Source: Streptomyces sp. CB09001 (GTDB lineage: Bacteria; Actinomycetota; Actinomycetes; Streptomycetales; Streptomycetaceae). Taken from it: DNA of 64,000 nucleotides. Of the stretch, positions 32,112 to 40,574 are shown piece after piece. Location: assembly GCF_003369795.1 (NCBI RefSeq), contig NZ_CP026730.1, forward strand, positions 4,393,001-4,457,000, written 5' to 3'. A program made the translations under genes and the position numbers. How positions within the stretch are numbered: the stretch's first letter is position 1; the number at the start of each line of letters is the position of its first letter. Under the pieces are notes generated by a model, which was given only the letters and a program-made list of their open reading frames with translations, searched no databases and was not told where the DNA came from.

Positions 32112-32219
32112 GCGTCTGCCGGGGGCTGTGCGTCGGCGGCTGCGGGTTGGTGGTGGCTCGTCGCGCCCACGCGGCGGAGCCGCATGTCGAGCACAGCCCC
32201 GCGCCCCTTTACGGCGTTT
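32112..32219. repeat. dispersed intergenic repeat, family A copy 1
   Basis: The sequence includes GGCTGTGCGTCGGCGGCTGC, a GTCGCGCCCACGCGGCGGAG core, GCCGCATGTCGAGCACAG and CCCCGCGCCCCTTTACGGCG. It resembles 38208-38313 closely and 63052-63147 partly, all in gaps downstream of genes. I recall such elements from many Streptomyces intergenic regions. Confidence 0.75.
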
Positions 32220-32259
32220 GCGGGCCCGTCCTTTTCAAGGGCGGGCCCGCTTTCGTTTG
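32220..32259 (+). terminator. terminator of the ribosomal protein cluster
   Basis: GCGGGCCCG (32220-32228) and CGGGCCCGC (32242-32250) form a perfect stem with CCTT/AAGG inside the loop, followed by TTTCGTTT. This is the most classical intrinsic terminator in the window and lies just before truA. Confidence 0.9.
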
Positions 32260-32276
32260 GCTGAGAGGATCTCTGG

Positions 32277-33131
32277 GTGAGTGACGAAGTTGAGGCCGGG
32301 TTCGTGCGGGTGCGGCTGGATCTCTCCTACGACGGGAGCGAGTTCTCCGGGTGGGCCAAGCAGGCCGGGGGGCGGCGGACCGTACAGGGGGAGATCGAGG
32401 ACGCGTTGCGGACCGTGACGCGGTCGCGGGAGACGTACGAGCTGACCGTGGCGGGACGGACCGACGCCGGGGTGCACGCACGGGGGCAGGTCGCCCATGT
32501 CGATCTGCCGCGCGAGGTGTGGGCCGAGCATCACGTGAAGCTGCTCAAGCGGCTCGCGGGACGGCTGCCCAGGGACGTGCGGGTGTGGGCGCTGCGCGAG
32601 GCGCCCAGCGGCTTCAACGCCCGCTTCTCGGCGGTCTGGCGGCGCTACGCCTACCGGTTCACCGACAACCCGGGCGGCGTCGACCCGCTGCTGCGCGGGC
32701 ACGTGCTGTGGCACGACTGGCCGCTCGACGTGGACGCCATGAACGAGGCCGCCCGCGGGCTGCTGGGCGAGCACGACTTCGCCGCCTACTGCAAGAAGCG
32801 CGAGGGGGCCACCACCATCCGGACGCTGCAGGAGCTGAGTCTCCTGCGGGGCGAGGACGGGATCGTCACCGCCACCGTGCGGGCCGACGCCTTCTGCCAC
32901 AACATGGTGCGCTCGCTGATCGGGGCGCTGCTGTTCGTCGGCGACGGGCACCGCGGGCCCGAGTGGCCGGCCAAGGTGCTCGCCGCCGGCGTACGGGACT
33001 CGGCCGTGCACGTCGTACGGCCGCACGGGCTGACGCTGGAGGAGGTCGGTTACCCGGCCGACGAGCTGCTGGCCGCCCGGAACAAGGAGGCGCGCAACAA
33101 GCGGTCGCTGCCGGGAGCCGGCTGCTGCTGA
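32277..33131 (+). CDS. truA: tRNA pseudouridine(38-40) synthase
   Basis: TruA (284 residues) isomerises U38-U40 in tRNA anticodon stems. The catalytic Asp63 lies in GRTDAGVHARGQ. Other conserved parts are LDLSYDGSEFSGWAKQ at the start, FSAVWRRYAYRF, DFAAYCKKREGATTIRTL and FCHNMVRSLIGALLFVGDG. GTG start at 32277, directly after the terminator of the rplQ transcript. The rplQ-truA order is conserved. Confidence 0.97.
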   Translation: MSDEVEAGFVRVRLDLSYDGSEFSGWAKQAGGRRTVQGEIEDALRTVTRSRETYELTVAGRTDAGVHARGQVAHVDLPREVWAEHHVKLLKRLAGRLPRDVRVWALREAPSGFNARFSAVWRRYAYRFTDNPGGVDPLLRGHVLWHDWPLDVDAMNEAARGLLGEHDFAAYCKKREGATTIRTLQELSLLRGEDGIVTATVRADAFCHNMVRSLIGALLFVGDGHRGPEWPAKVLAAGVRDSAVHVVRPHGLTLEEVGYPADELLAARNKEARNKRSLPGAGCC

Positions 33132-33150
33132 CGGGGCGGGCGGTGGGCCG

Positions 33151-34062
33151 TCAGCCCGCCTCCGCCGCCGCCGACGCCTGGGTTTCACCGCGCCGGCGGA
33201 TCTGCCGGAAGGCGAACTCGGCCAGGTCGTCACCGGCCCGGAACACACCGGTGGACTTCTCCGTGACGTCCTTGGCGCCGGTGAAGCCGGCCACCGTGAA
33301 GTAGGCGTAACGGCCGTAGGAGTTGGTGGTGGAGCGGCAGACGGCGCCGGTGCAGAAGGACTTGACGCCGCCGCCGGACAGGGAGCGCACGATGCTCTTC
33401 TTGTCGGCGTCCTTCTTGGCCTTCACGGCCTGCGCCTCGGTGTCGAAGACGGCCACGCCTACCGTCACGGCGGTGTCGCCCTTGGTGTAGGTGACGCGGA
33501 TCAGGCGCGTGCACTTGTTGGCGTCGAGGACCTTCGGCAGGGTGCCCTGGACGGCGGAGCCGCAGGTGCGGGTGTCGGCCGTCGGGCCCTTCTTGTAGAC
33601 CGTCTCGCCCATGGTCAGCTGGGTCCCGGGGAAGAGCAGGTCCGGGCTGAGCGGCGCCTTGTCCTTCTGGGCGCTGGAGACGAAGTCCTTCGGGTCCAGC
33701 GGCGGCGGCGCGCTGGTCGGCGCGAAGGACGGCTCGGTGGCCGTCGCGCTGGGTATCTCCGCGGTCGTGGGGAGCTGGGAGGCACCGCCGTCGGACGCCT
33801 GGTCCGAGCCGTTCGCCGAGACCACGGCCACCGCGACGGCACTGGCTATCGCCACGGTGGCCAGCGCGCCGCCGCCGATGAAGAACAGCCGGCGCCGCTT
33901 GGCACGGGCCTCGGAGGCCTCGGCGAGAGCGGCCCAGTCCGGCGTGTTGTCACTGTTGCCGCTGTTCCAGGGCTGCTGTGACTGCTGCTGCGGCGGCTGC
34001 TGCTGCGATTGCGGTGTCCAGGGATCCCACTGCGACTGAGGTCCCCCCTGCCCAAAGCTCAT
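33151..34062 (-). CDS. single-pass membrane protein with Gln-rich N-terminus and extracytoplasmic domain
   Basis: This 303-residue protein has a cytoplasmic Gln/Pro-rich N-terminus (about 1-40, PQSQQQPPQQQSQQPWNSG). A basic stop (EARAKRRRLF) and one membrane helix follow (FIGGGALATVAIASAVAVAV, about 65-88), then a Ser/Thr/Pro linker. The outer domain has four Cys (RTCGS, NKCTR, SFCTG, AVCRS) that could form two disulfides. The enzyme family is not recognised. It is divergent from the GT87-like gene across a 64-bp inverted-repeat element. The start ATG could also be three codons earlier (34071). Confidence 0.8.
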   Translation of the reverse strand: MSFGQGGPQSQWDPWTPQSQQQPPQQQSQQPWNSGNSDNTPDWAALAEASEARAKRRRLFFIGGGALATVAIASAVAVAVVSANGSDQASDGGASQLPTTAEIPSATATEPSFAPTSAPPPLDPKDFVSSAQKDKAPLSPDLLFPGTQLTMGETVYKKGPTADTRTCGSAVQGTLPKVLDANKCTRLIRVTYTKGDTAVTVGVAVFDTEAQAVKAKKDADKKSIVRSLSGGGVKSFCTGAVCRSTTNSYGRYAYFTVAGFTGAKDVTEKSTGVFRAGDDLAEFAFRQIRRRGETQASAAAEAG

Positions 34063-34074
34063 GGGCGGCATCTT

Positions 34075-34138
34075 AGGCCCTGTCGTCAGTCTCCCGTCGT
34101 CCGCCCGAAGGGCAGGCGGGAGACTGACGACAGGGCCT
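34075..34138. repeat. 64-bp element with 22-bp perfect terminal inverted repeats
   Basis: Arms at 34075-34096 and 34117-34138 are perfect inverted repeats (left arm AGGCCCTGTCGTCAGTCTCC followed by CG). The 20-bp centre holds its own small stem GCCC-GAA-GGGC. It lies between two divergent genes, so it is not at a usual terminator position. It may be a MITE-like or dispersed hairpin repeat. Confidence 0.8.
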
Positions 34139-34201
34139 GTGACGGGCCTGTGGGCGTGCTGGTGCCGGGACTTGGGGGTGGCAGGGCCTAGCGTTCCGTG
34201 C

Positions 34202-35407
34202 ATGCGGACGGGCAAAAGCGACATCTCCGGGTGGTTGGTGCGGCCGGCGGGAAGGTACCCGTGGGCGGTGCTCGTGACGGTGCTGGCGGCGTCCGCCGTG
34301 CACGCGGCACGGACGACCTCGGACGGCGGGATGGACAACGCGATCGTCGTGCGGGCAGCCCGCACCTGGCTGGCCGGCGGTTCCCCCTACGACGACCCGC
34401 ACTTCCTCTACCTGCCGAGCGCCGTCCTGGCCGCCGTCCCGCAGGCGCTGCTGCCCGGGGCCGTGCTGCGGGTCCTGGTGCCCTGCGCGGTGACCGCCCT
34501 GCTGGCCCTGGCCTGGGCCTGCGCGCTGCGCCTGCACCGGGTGCCGCTGGGCAGCCGGCTCGCGGTCCTCGGGCTGACCGGGCTCGCGCTGGGCTTCGCG
34601 CCGTTCGGGCACCTGGTGCGGCTCGGCAACTGGACGGTGACGGCGACGGTGGCGTTGCCGCTGGCCCTGCTGCTGGCGAGCCGGGGGCGCTGGACGGGGG
34701 CGGGGGTCGTCATCGGGGCGGCCGTGGCGCTCAAGCCGCTGCTCGCGCCCGTCGTCCTGCTCTTCCTCTTCGCCGGGCGGTGGCGGGCGCTGGCCGCGGC
34801 CGTCCTGGTGCCCGCGCTGGCCTCCGCCGCGGCGGCGCTGGCGATGCCCGACCCGGCGGGCTTCTTCACCCGCACCCTGCCCTTCCTGCTGCACGGCGAC
34901 GACGGCTTCGTACGGCTCTACGAGGCCTCCCCGGCGGCCGTACTGCCCCGGCTCGGGGTGCCGCCGGCGCTCGCGCAGGGGCTCGCGGTGGCGGCGGCCT
35001 CGGCCGGGGTGCTCTGCGCGTACCGGCGCTGGCGCCGCGCCGACCCCGGTCCGCTGCGGCTCGCGGAGACCGGTGCGGGGCTGATGCTCTCGGCGTTCCT
35101 CGTCTCCCGGCCGTCCTACGACCACTACCTCCTGGTCGCTCTGCCGCTGCTGCTGGCCGGGCTGCCGTACGCCGGGTCGGTGGCCCGCGGAGTCTGGTTC
35201 TGGATCGCCCTGGTGCCCCAGGCGCCCGGCCTGACCTGGCCCTGGCTGGAGGGGGAGCGGCGGCGTGCCTTCCGGGACGCGTTCACGCTGTGCGTCCTCG
35301 CGGTGACCGTCGCCCGGCAGGCCCGCACCGGTCCGACGGGCCCCGGAGGACGGGTGCCCCCGGGGCGGGCGGCGGAGCCGGAGCGCGCCCCCGCGGCCCC
35401 GTTTTGA
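34202..35407 (+). CDS. DUF2029/GT87-like polytopic membrane protein
   Basis: This 401-residue membrane protein has about ten hydrophobic segments and resembles family-87 polyprenyl-phosphate-sugar mannosyl/arabinofuranosyl transferases. Features: an early extracytoplasmic SPYDDPHFLYLPSAVLAAVP; GHLVRLGNWTVTATVALPLA; ALKPLLAPVVLLFLFAGRWR, which is a typical LKP motif; and SRPSYDHYLLVALPLLLAGL. It probably glycosylates envelope glycans or glycoproteins. The C-terminus is a Pro/Gly/Arg-rich cytoplasmic tail. ATG at 34202 was chosen for the first signal-like helix. Substrate unknown. Confidence 0.82.
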   Translation: MRTGKSDISGWLVRPAGRYPWAVLVTVLAASAVHAARTTSDGGMDNAIVVRAARTWLAGGSPYDDPHFLYLPSAVLAAVPQALLPGAVLRVLVPCAVTALLALAWACALRLHRVPLGSRLAVLGLTGLALGFAPFGHLVRLGNWTVTATVALPLALLLASRGRWTGAGVVIGAAVALKPLLAPVVLLFLFAGRWRALAAAVLVPALASAAAALAMPDPAGFFTRTLPFLLHGDDGFVRLYEASPAAVLPRLGVPPALAQGLAVAAASAGVLCAYRRWRRADPGPLRLAETGAGLMLSAFLVSRPSYDHYLLVALPLLLAGLPYAGSVARGVWFWIALVPQAPGLTWPWLEGERRRAFRDAFTLCVLAVTVARQARTGPTGPGGRVPPGRAAEPERAPAAPF

Positions 35408-35433
35408 CCCGGCAGCCGGGGCCCGGGTATTCT
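35404..35433 (+). promoter_or_regulatory. rplM-rpsI promoter
   Basis: TTGACC (35404-35409) and TATTCT (35428-35433) are 18 bp apart, a very good HrdB-type promoter. The -35 overlaps the stop codon of the upstream gene. It leaves a leader of roughly 175 nt before rplM. Confidence 0.7.
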
Positions 35434-35615
35434 GCACAGTCGTATGTGTATTGGCTTGCTCATTCTCACGTGAGGGGCCCTTACACCGGTCCACCGGGAC
35501 CGATGACCAGCGACCTGCACGCGGTATGCGTCACCGCGGTGCGGTCAGGGCTGTCGTGATCGTCTTCGGTGACCAATGTCAGGACCACTCACTGAAGAAG
35601 CGAAGGCTACGAACC

Positions 35616-36059
35616 GTGCGTACGTACAGCCCCAAGCCCGGCGATGTGACGCGCCAGTGGCACGTCATCGACGCCCAGGACGTCGTCCTGGGGCGTCTGG
35701 CCTCCACCACGGCCTCCATCCTGCGCGGCAAGCACAAGCCGATCTACGCGCCCCACGTCGACACCGGTGACTTCGTCATCATCATCAACGCCGACAAGGT
35801 GCACCTCTCCGGCAACAAGCGGACCCAGAAGATGGCGTACCGCCACTCCGGCTACCCGGGCGGCCTGCGCTCCGTGCGCTACGACGAGCTGCTCGACAAG
35901 AACCCGGAGAAGGCCATCGAGAAGGCCGTCAAGGGCATGCTCCCGAAGAACTCCCTGGGCCGTCAGATGCTCTCGAAGCTGAAGGTCTACAAGGGTGACC
36001 AGCACCCGCACGGCGCGCAGCAGCCGCAGCCGTTCGAGATCACCCAGGTCGCGCAGTAG
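35616..36059 (+). CDS. rplM: 50S ribosomal protein L13
   Basis: L13 (147 residues) is an early large-subunit assembly protein. It begins MRTYSPKPGDVTRQWHVIDA from GTG 35616, with VVLGRLASTTASILRGKHKP, NADKVHLSGNKRTQKMAYRH and KGMLPKNSLGRQMLSKLKVY. It is followed 42 bp later by rpsI, forming the conserved two-gene operon. It has a long leader behind the promoter at 35404. Confidence 0.98.
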   Translation: MRTYSPKPGDVTRQWHVIDAQDVVLGRLASTTASILRGKHKPIYAPHVDTGDFVIIINADKVHLSGNKRTQKMAYRHSGYPGGLRSVRYDELLDKNPEKAIEKAVKGMLPKNSLGRQMLSKLKVYKGDQHPHGAQQPQPFEITQVAQ

Positions 36060-36101
36060 TTCCGGCCACCCTTTAAGACTGAAGAGAATCTGAGGAGCAT
36101 C

Positions 36102-36614
36102 GTGGCCGAGACCACTCCCGAGCAGCCGCTCGAAGAGATCGACATCGACAGCTACACCACCGAGTCCGAGGTGCCCGTCGAGGGCGAGTACACCTCGGAG
36201 TCCATGGCCTCCGCGTTCGGCGAGCCCCAGCCGGCCGCCGGCCTGGGCCGTCGCAAGAACGCCATCGCCCGCGTCCGGATCGTCCCGGGCACCGGCAAGT
36301 GGAAGGTCAACGGGCGCACGCTCGAGGACTACTTCCCGAACAAGGTGCACCAGCAGGAAGTCAACGAGCCCTTCAAGGTGCTCGAGCTGGACAACCGCTA
36401 CGACGTCATCGCCCGCATCTCCGGCGGCGGCGTCTCCGGCCAGGCCGGTGCGCTCCGTCTCGGTGTCGCCCGCGCGCTGAACGAGGCCGACGTGGACAAC
36501 AACCGCGGCGCTCTCAAGAAGGCCGGTTACCTCAAGCGTGACGACCGTGCGGTCGAGCGCAAGAAGGCCGGTCTGAAGAAGGCCCGCAAGGCCCCGCAGT
36601 ACAGCAAGCGCTAA
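36102..36614 (+). CDS. rpsI: 30S ribosomal protein S9 with acidic N-terminal extension
   Basis: S9 reaches the P-site tRNA with its C-terminal tail. The core runs from about residue 46 (AGLGRRKNAIARVRIVPGTG) through RISGGGVSGQAGALRLGVAR to the C-terminal KKARKAPQYSKR. At 170 residues it is about 40 longer than E. coli S9. The extra part is an acidic, disordered N-terminus (ETTPEQPLEEIDIDSYTTES). GTG start with GAGGAGCATC upstream. Followed by a strong terminator. Confidence 0.97.
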   Translation: MAETTPEQPLEEIDIDSYTTESEVPVEGEYTSESMASAFGEPQPAAGLGRRKNAIARVRIVPGTGKWKVNGRTLEDYFPNKVHQQEVNEPFKVLELDNRYDVIARISGGGVSGQAGALRLGVARALNEADVDNNRGALKKAGYLKRDDRAVERKKAGLKKARKAPQYSKR

Positions 36615-36647
36615 GTCGTACCGGCTGGTACCGGCTGTACTCCGAAC

Positions 36648-36687
36648 GCCCCGGCGGCACGCCACTGTGCTGCCGGGGCATTCGTTT
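36648..36687 (+). terminator. rplM-rpsI terminator
   Basis: GCCCCGGCGGCAC pairs with GTGCTGCCGGGGC (one G-T pair) around the loop GCCACT, followed by ATTCGTTT. It lies 33 bp after the rpsI stop. Confidence 0.9.
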
Positions 36688-36838
36688 ATCCCTGCCGTTG
36701 GGCGTATAACGGCACAAGACGTTCTAAGGCTTATGTGATCGATGGTCGGGCGCTGCGTGCCCGGGCCTTCGGGAGCCGACTGCGTGGGCCGCACTCAGGG
36801 CAGCCGCTTCCGGAATTGACGTTTCCTCAGGAGGACAA

Positions 36839-38197
36839 GTGGGACGACTCTTCGGCACGGACGGCGTGCGCGGTGTCGCCAACGCGGATCTGACGGCCGA
36901 GCTGGCGCTGGGCCTCTCCGTCGCCGCGGCGCACGTACTGGCCGAGGCGGGCACCTTCGCCGGGCACCGGGCGACCGCGGTGGTCGGCCGGGACCCACGT
37001 GCCTCCGGGGAGTTCCTGGAGGCCGCGGTGGTCGCGGGCCTGGCCAGCGCCGGTGTGGACGTGCTGCGGGTCGGCGTGCTGCCGACGCCCGCGGTGGCCC
37101 ACCTCACCGGCGCGCTCGGCGCCGACCTCGGCGTGATGCTGTCCGCCAGCCACAACGCCATGCCCGACAACGGCATCAAGTTCTTCGCCCGCGGCGGCCA
37201 CAAGCTCGCCGACGAGCTGGAGGACCGCATCGAGTCCGTCTACGCCGACCACCGCACCGGCGCCCCCTGGGACCGCCCGACCGGCGCCGGCGTCGGCCGC
37301 GTCCGGGACTACGACGAGGGGCTCGACCAGTACGTCGCCCACCTCGTCGGTGTCCTCCCGAACCGCCTCGACGGACTGAAGATCGTCCTCGACGAGGCGC
37401 ACGGCGCGGCCTCCCGGGTCTCGCCGGAGGCGTTCGCGCGGGCCGGTGCCGAGCTGGTCACCATCGGCGCGGTGCCCGACGGCCTCAACATCAACGACGG
37501 CTGCGGCTCCACCCACCTCGACCTGCTCAAGGCCGCCGTCGTCGAGCACGGCGCCGACCTCGGCATCGCCCACGACGGCGACGCGGACCGCTGCCTGGCC
37601 GTGGACCACACCGGTGCGGAGGTCGACGGCGACCAGATCCTCGCCGTGCTCTCCCTGGCGATGCGGGAGCGCGAGGCGCTGCGCTCGGACACCGTCGTCG
37701 CCACCGTCATGTCCAACCTGGGCTTCAAGCTCGCCATGGAGCGCGAGGGCATCCGGTTGGTGCAGACCGGGGTCGGCGACCGGTACGTCCTGGAGGAGAT
37801 GAAGGAGCACGGCTACGCCCTCGGCGGCGAGCAGTCCGGCCACGTCATCATCCTCGACCACGCCACCACCGGCGACGGCACGCTGACCGGCCTGATGCTG
37901 GCCGCGCGGGTCGCGCAGACCGGCCGTACGCTGCGGGACCTCGCGTCCGTGATGGAGCGGCTGCCGCAGGTGCTGATCAATGTGCCGGACGTGGACAGGT
38001 CGCGGGTGACGAGCTCGGCCGAGCTGGCCACGGCGGTGGCCGAGGCGGAGCGGGAGCTGGGGAGCACCGGGCGGGTGCTGTTGCGTCCCTCCGGGACGGA
38101 GCCTCTTGTGCGGGTGATGGTGGAGGCCGCCGACATCGAGCAGGCCCGGTCTGTGGCGGGGCGGTTGGCCGATTCGGTGAAGTCCGCGCTCGGATAG
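36839..38197 (+). CDS. glmM: phosphoglucosamine mutase
   Basis: GlmM (452 residues) converts glucosamine-6-phosphate to glucosamine-1-phosphate for UDP-GlcNAc and peptidoglycan synthesis. It begins GRLFGTDGVRGVANADLTAE. The phosphorylated Ser104 lies in SASHNAMPDNGIKFF. The Mg site is DGDADRCLAVD, sugar specificity is GGEQSGHVI, and phosphate binding is RPSGTEPLVRVMVE. GTG 36839 follows AGGAGG. glmS, the preceding pathway step, is 3.3 kb downstream. Confidence 0.98.
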   Translation: MGRLFGTDGVRGVANADLTAELALGLSVAAAHVLAEAGTFAGHRATAVVGRDPRASGEFLEAAVVAGLASAGVDVLRVGVLPTPAVAHLTGALGADLGVMLSASHNAMPDNGIKFFARGGHKLADELEDRIESVYADHRTGAPWDRPTGAGVGRVRDYDEGLDQYVAHLVGVLPNRLDGLKIVLDEAHGAASRVSPEAFARAGAELVTIGAVPDGLNINDGCGSTHLDLLKAAVVEHGADLGIAHDGDADRCLAVDHTGAEVDGDQILAVLSLAMREREALRSDTVVATVMSNLGFKLAMEREGIRLVQTGVGDRYVLEEMKEHGYALGGEQSGHVIILDHATTGDGTLTGLMLAARVAQTGRTLRDLASVMERLPQVLINVPDVDRSRVTSSAELATAVAEAERELGSTGRVLLRPSGTEPLVRVMVEAADIEQARSVAGRLADSVKSALG

Positions 38198-38207
38198 TTT
38201 TTGGGGC

Positions 38208-38313
38208 CGGGTTCGGGGTGGGGGGTGCTGTGCGATGCGGGCCGCGGGTTCGTCGTGGCTGGTCGCGCCCGCGCGGCGGAGCCGCAAATCAGCAGGGCCC
38301 CGCGCCCCTAGGT
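38208..38313. repeat. dispersed intergenic repeat, family A copy 2
   Basis: It shares with 32112-32219 the blocks GCTGTGCG, TGCGGG, GTCGCGCCC, CGCGGCGGAGCCGCA and CCCCGCGCCCCT in the same order. It sits between the convergent glmM and DUF389 genes, where it may also act as a bidirectional terminator. Confidence 0.75.
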
Positions 38314-39249
38314 CGGCTTGCTCATCCGGCGTCGTTGGGTTGACCACAACGCCTTCTGCGCCAGCAAGGTGAGGGTTCCGGCGACCACGATGCCTGCCAG
38401 GTTGAGCAGGAGCTGTTCGGTGGAGCCCACCGTCTGGTCGGTGTCGCCGAAGCTCAGGGCGACGGCTGCGTTCGCGGCCGCCGGGACCGTGGTGACGGAG
38501 ATGGCGACGCCCACCAGGGCGCCGGACTTCGCCGAGGTGAGGGACAGCGTGCCCGCGATGCCGGCGAGGACCGCCACCACGAAGGAGAAGGCGTCGGGGG
38601 CGTAGACGAAGCCGGTGTTGGGGCGGTCGCCCTCCAGCTTGCCCTCGCTGAACAGGTCGAGGGCGGCCATGATCCAGCTGAAGCCCACCGTCACCGCCAT
38701 CGCCACGGCGAAGCCCACCAGCAGGGCGATCGCCGAGCGCAGGGCGAGCCGCGGGGCTCGCTGGACGACCGCTGTGCAGATCCCGGCCAGCGGGCCGAAC
38801 TCCGGGCCGACCGCCATCGCGCCCACGATGAGGATCGCGTTGTCGAGGACGACACCACAGGCCGCGATCATCGTGGCGAGCGTGATGAAGGCGATGTAGG
38901 TGATGGAGAGCGTCGACTCCTCGTGCGTCGCCTCCTCCAACTGCTCCCACAGCACCGCGTCGGCGGCCTCGCCCGGCGCGTCCCGTTCCGCCCGGTCGGC
39001 GCGGTCCGACAGCGACAGGTCGATGTTCTCGGCGGTGATGGCGCCGTTGCTGTCGATGCCCAACGCCCGTAGTCCGTTGATGAGTTGGTCCCCGGCCTCG
39101 CGGGCCACGTCGCACATGACGACGTCGCCCTCGGGTTCCCGGGCGGCGCCCGGCAGGACGACGAGGTGGGTGGTCCCGACCGTACGGTCGATCAGGCGGA
39201 CCACCTCGTCGGTGCGGTCGGCCGGAGTGATCAGGCGCAGATGCAGCAT
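38308..39249 (-). CDS. DUF389 membrane protein
   Basis: This 313-residue protein has an N-terminal soluble regulatory-like domain (LHLRLITPADRTDEVVRLID, about 1-90) and a membrane part with six or so helices. The membrane part carries the DUF389 hallmark VLDNAILIVGAMAVGPEFGP and SAKSGALVGVAISVTTVPAA. Function in the family is not established; a transporter role is often suggested. It is convergent with glmM. A second possible start was not seen. Confidence 0.88.
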   Translation of the reverse strand: MLHLRLITPADRTDEVVRLIDRTVGTTHLVVLPGAAREPEGDVVMCDVAREAGDQLINGLRALGIDSNGAITAENIDLSLSDRADRAERDAPGEAADAVLWEQLEEATHEESTLSITYIAFITLATMIAACGVVLDNAILIVGAMAVGPEFGPLAGICTAVVQRAPRLALRSAIALLVGFAVAMAVTVGFSWIMAALDLFSEGKLEGDRPNTGFVYAPDAFSFVVAVLAGIAGTLSLTSAKSGALVGVAISVTTVPAAANAAVALSFGDTDQTVGSTEQLLLNLAGIVVAGTLTLLAQKALWSTQRRRMSKPT

Positions 39250-39311
39250 CCGGTATTTCTATCGCGCCGCCCGCCCCACGTGCCCAGCCCGTCCGTCAGG
39301 TGCCGCCCGCC

Positions 39312-40301
39312 TCACAGCTTGCGCAGGCTCAGGCGTTGCACCTTGTGGTCGGGGCCCTTGCGCAGCACCAGGGTGGCCCGGCCCCGGGTGGGGGCCACGT
39401 TCTCCACCAGGTTGGGCTTGTTGATGGTGCGCCAGGTGGTGCGGGCGTAGTCGAGGGCCTCCTCCTCCGACACCTGCGTGTACTTGCGGAAGTACGAGGA
39501 CGGGTTCTGGAAGGCGGTCGCGCGCAGCTTGCGGAAACGGTTGAGGTACCAGCGCTCGATGTCCTCGGTGCGCGCGTCGACGTACACGCTGAAGTCGAAG
39601 TAGTCGGCGAGTCCGACCCTGGTGCGGCCGTCCTTGCCGGGCAGCGCGGGCTGGAGCACGTTGAGGCCCTCGACGATCAGGATGTCGGGGCGGCGGACGA
39701 CGAGCCGCTGGTCCGGGACGATGTCGTAGATGAGGTGGGAGTAGACGGGGGCGGTCACCTCCGCCTTGCCCGCCTTGATGTCGGCGACGAAACGGGTGAG
39801 CGCCCGGCGGTCGTACGACTCGGGGAAACCCTTCCGCGACATCAGGCCGCGCGCCTCCAGTTCCCGCGTCGGCAGCAGGAAGCCGTCGGTGGTCACCAGT
39901 TCCACGCGGGGGTGCTCGGGCCAGCGGGAGAGCAGCGCCTGGAGCAGGCGGGCGACGGTGGACTTGCCGACCGCGACCGAGCCCGCGACCCCTATGACGA
40001 AGGGGGTGCCGGACTGGGAGCCCTGCTCGCCGAGGAACGTGTTCAGCGCGCCGCGCAGACCGTCGGTGGCGCCGACGTAGAGGTTGAGGAGCCGGGAGAG
40101 CGGGAGGTAGATGTCCCGCACCTCGTCGAGGTCGATGACGTCGCCGAGGCCGCGCAGCTTCTCGACCTCCTCGGCGGTCAGCGGCAGCGGCGTCTTGTCG
40201 CGCAGTGCGCTCCACTCGGGGCGGGTGAGGTCGACGTAGGGAGTCGCCTCCGGCCGTTGCCGGTGGGCGCTCCGGGGAATCGAGGGGACCGGAGAGATCA
40301 C
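39312..40301 (-). CDS. coaA: type I pantothenate kinase
   Basis: CoaA (329 residues) phosphorylates pantothenate, the first step of coenzyme A synthesis. The P-loop is GVAGSVAVGKST (104-115). Other conserved segments are VELVTTDGFLLPTRELEARG, KGFPESYDRRALTRFVADIK, YSHLIYDIV, VEGLNVLQP and DFSVYVDARTEDIERWYLNR. GTG start at 40301. It is transcribed divergently from the lipoprotein gene at 40575. Confidence 0.98.
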   Translation of the reverse strand: MISPVPSIPRSAHRQRPEATPYVDLTRPEWSALRDKTPLPLTAEEVEKLRGLGDVIDLDEVRDIYLPLSRLLNLYVGATDGLRGALNTFLGEQGSQSGTPFVIGVAGSVAVGKSTVARLLQALLSRWPEHPRVELVTTDGFLLPTRELEARGLMSRKGFPESYDRRALTRFVADIKAGKAEVTAPVYSHLIYDIVPDQRLVVRRPDILIVEGLNVLQPALPGKDGRTRVGLADYFDFSVYVDARTEDIERWYLNRFRKLRATAFQNPSSYFRKYTQVSEEEALDYARTTWRTINKPNLVENVAPTRGRATLVLRKGPDHKVQRLSLRKL

Positions 40302-40574
40302 AGTCCATTGTTAACGGAGTACGAACGGGGCGGCAGGTGGGCTGTGTCACGTCGGCCGGCCCACCCGCGGCCCACCACGGCCCGGCGGGGCCGCGGCCGG
40401 GGTCCGGCGAGATCACGGTCGGGTCTCGGATGGCCGGTTATCGATCGTACGTACGAATGCCGTAGGTATGGTGCGGGCAAAGTCGACCGGATCTCATCGC
40501 GTACCTCGACGCGACTCGACAGATTCCGACGCAGGTCGACCTCCCCTGAAGTGAACCGACGAAAGAGTGCCGAC
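40302..40574. promoter_or_regulatory. coaA/lipoprotein divergent promoter region
   Basis: No gene is present. A perfect 12-bp palindrome TCGTACGTACGA lies at 40445-40456, followed by a TAGGTAT -10-like sequence about 9 bp later for the rightward gene. It is a possible operator or simply a chance self-complementary run. Confidence 0.4.

Noticed and set aside
35404..35615. Small upstream ORF in the rplM leader (in-frame start at 35451)
   Set aside because: It is an in-frame extension of rplM with no similarity to L13; the GTG at 35616 gives the exact family N-terminus.
36827..39115. 762-codon minus-strand frame opposite glmM
   Set aside because: It runs through glmM and most of the DUF389 gene in another phase. 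No recognisable motif and no ribosome site.
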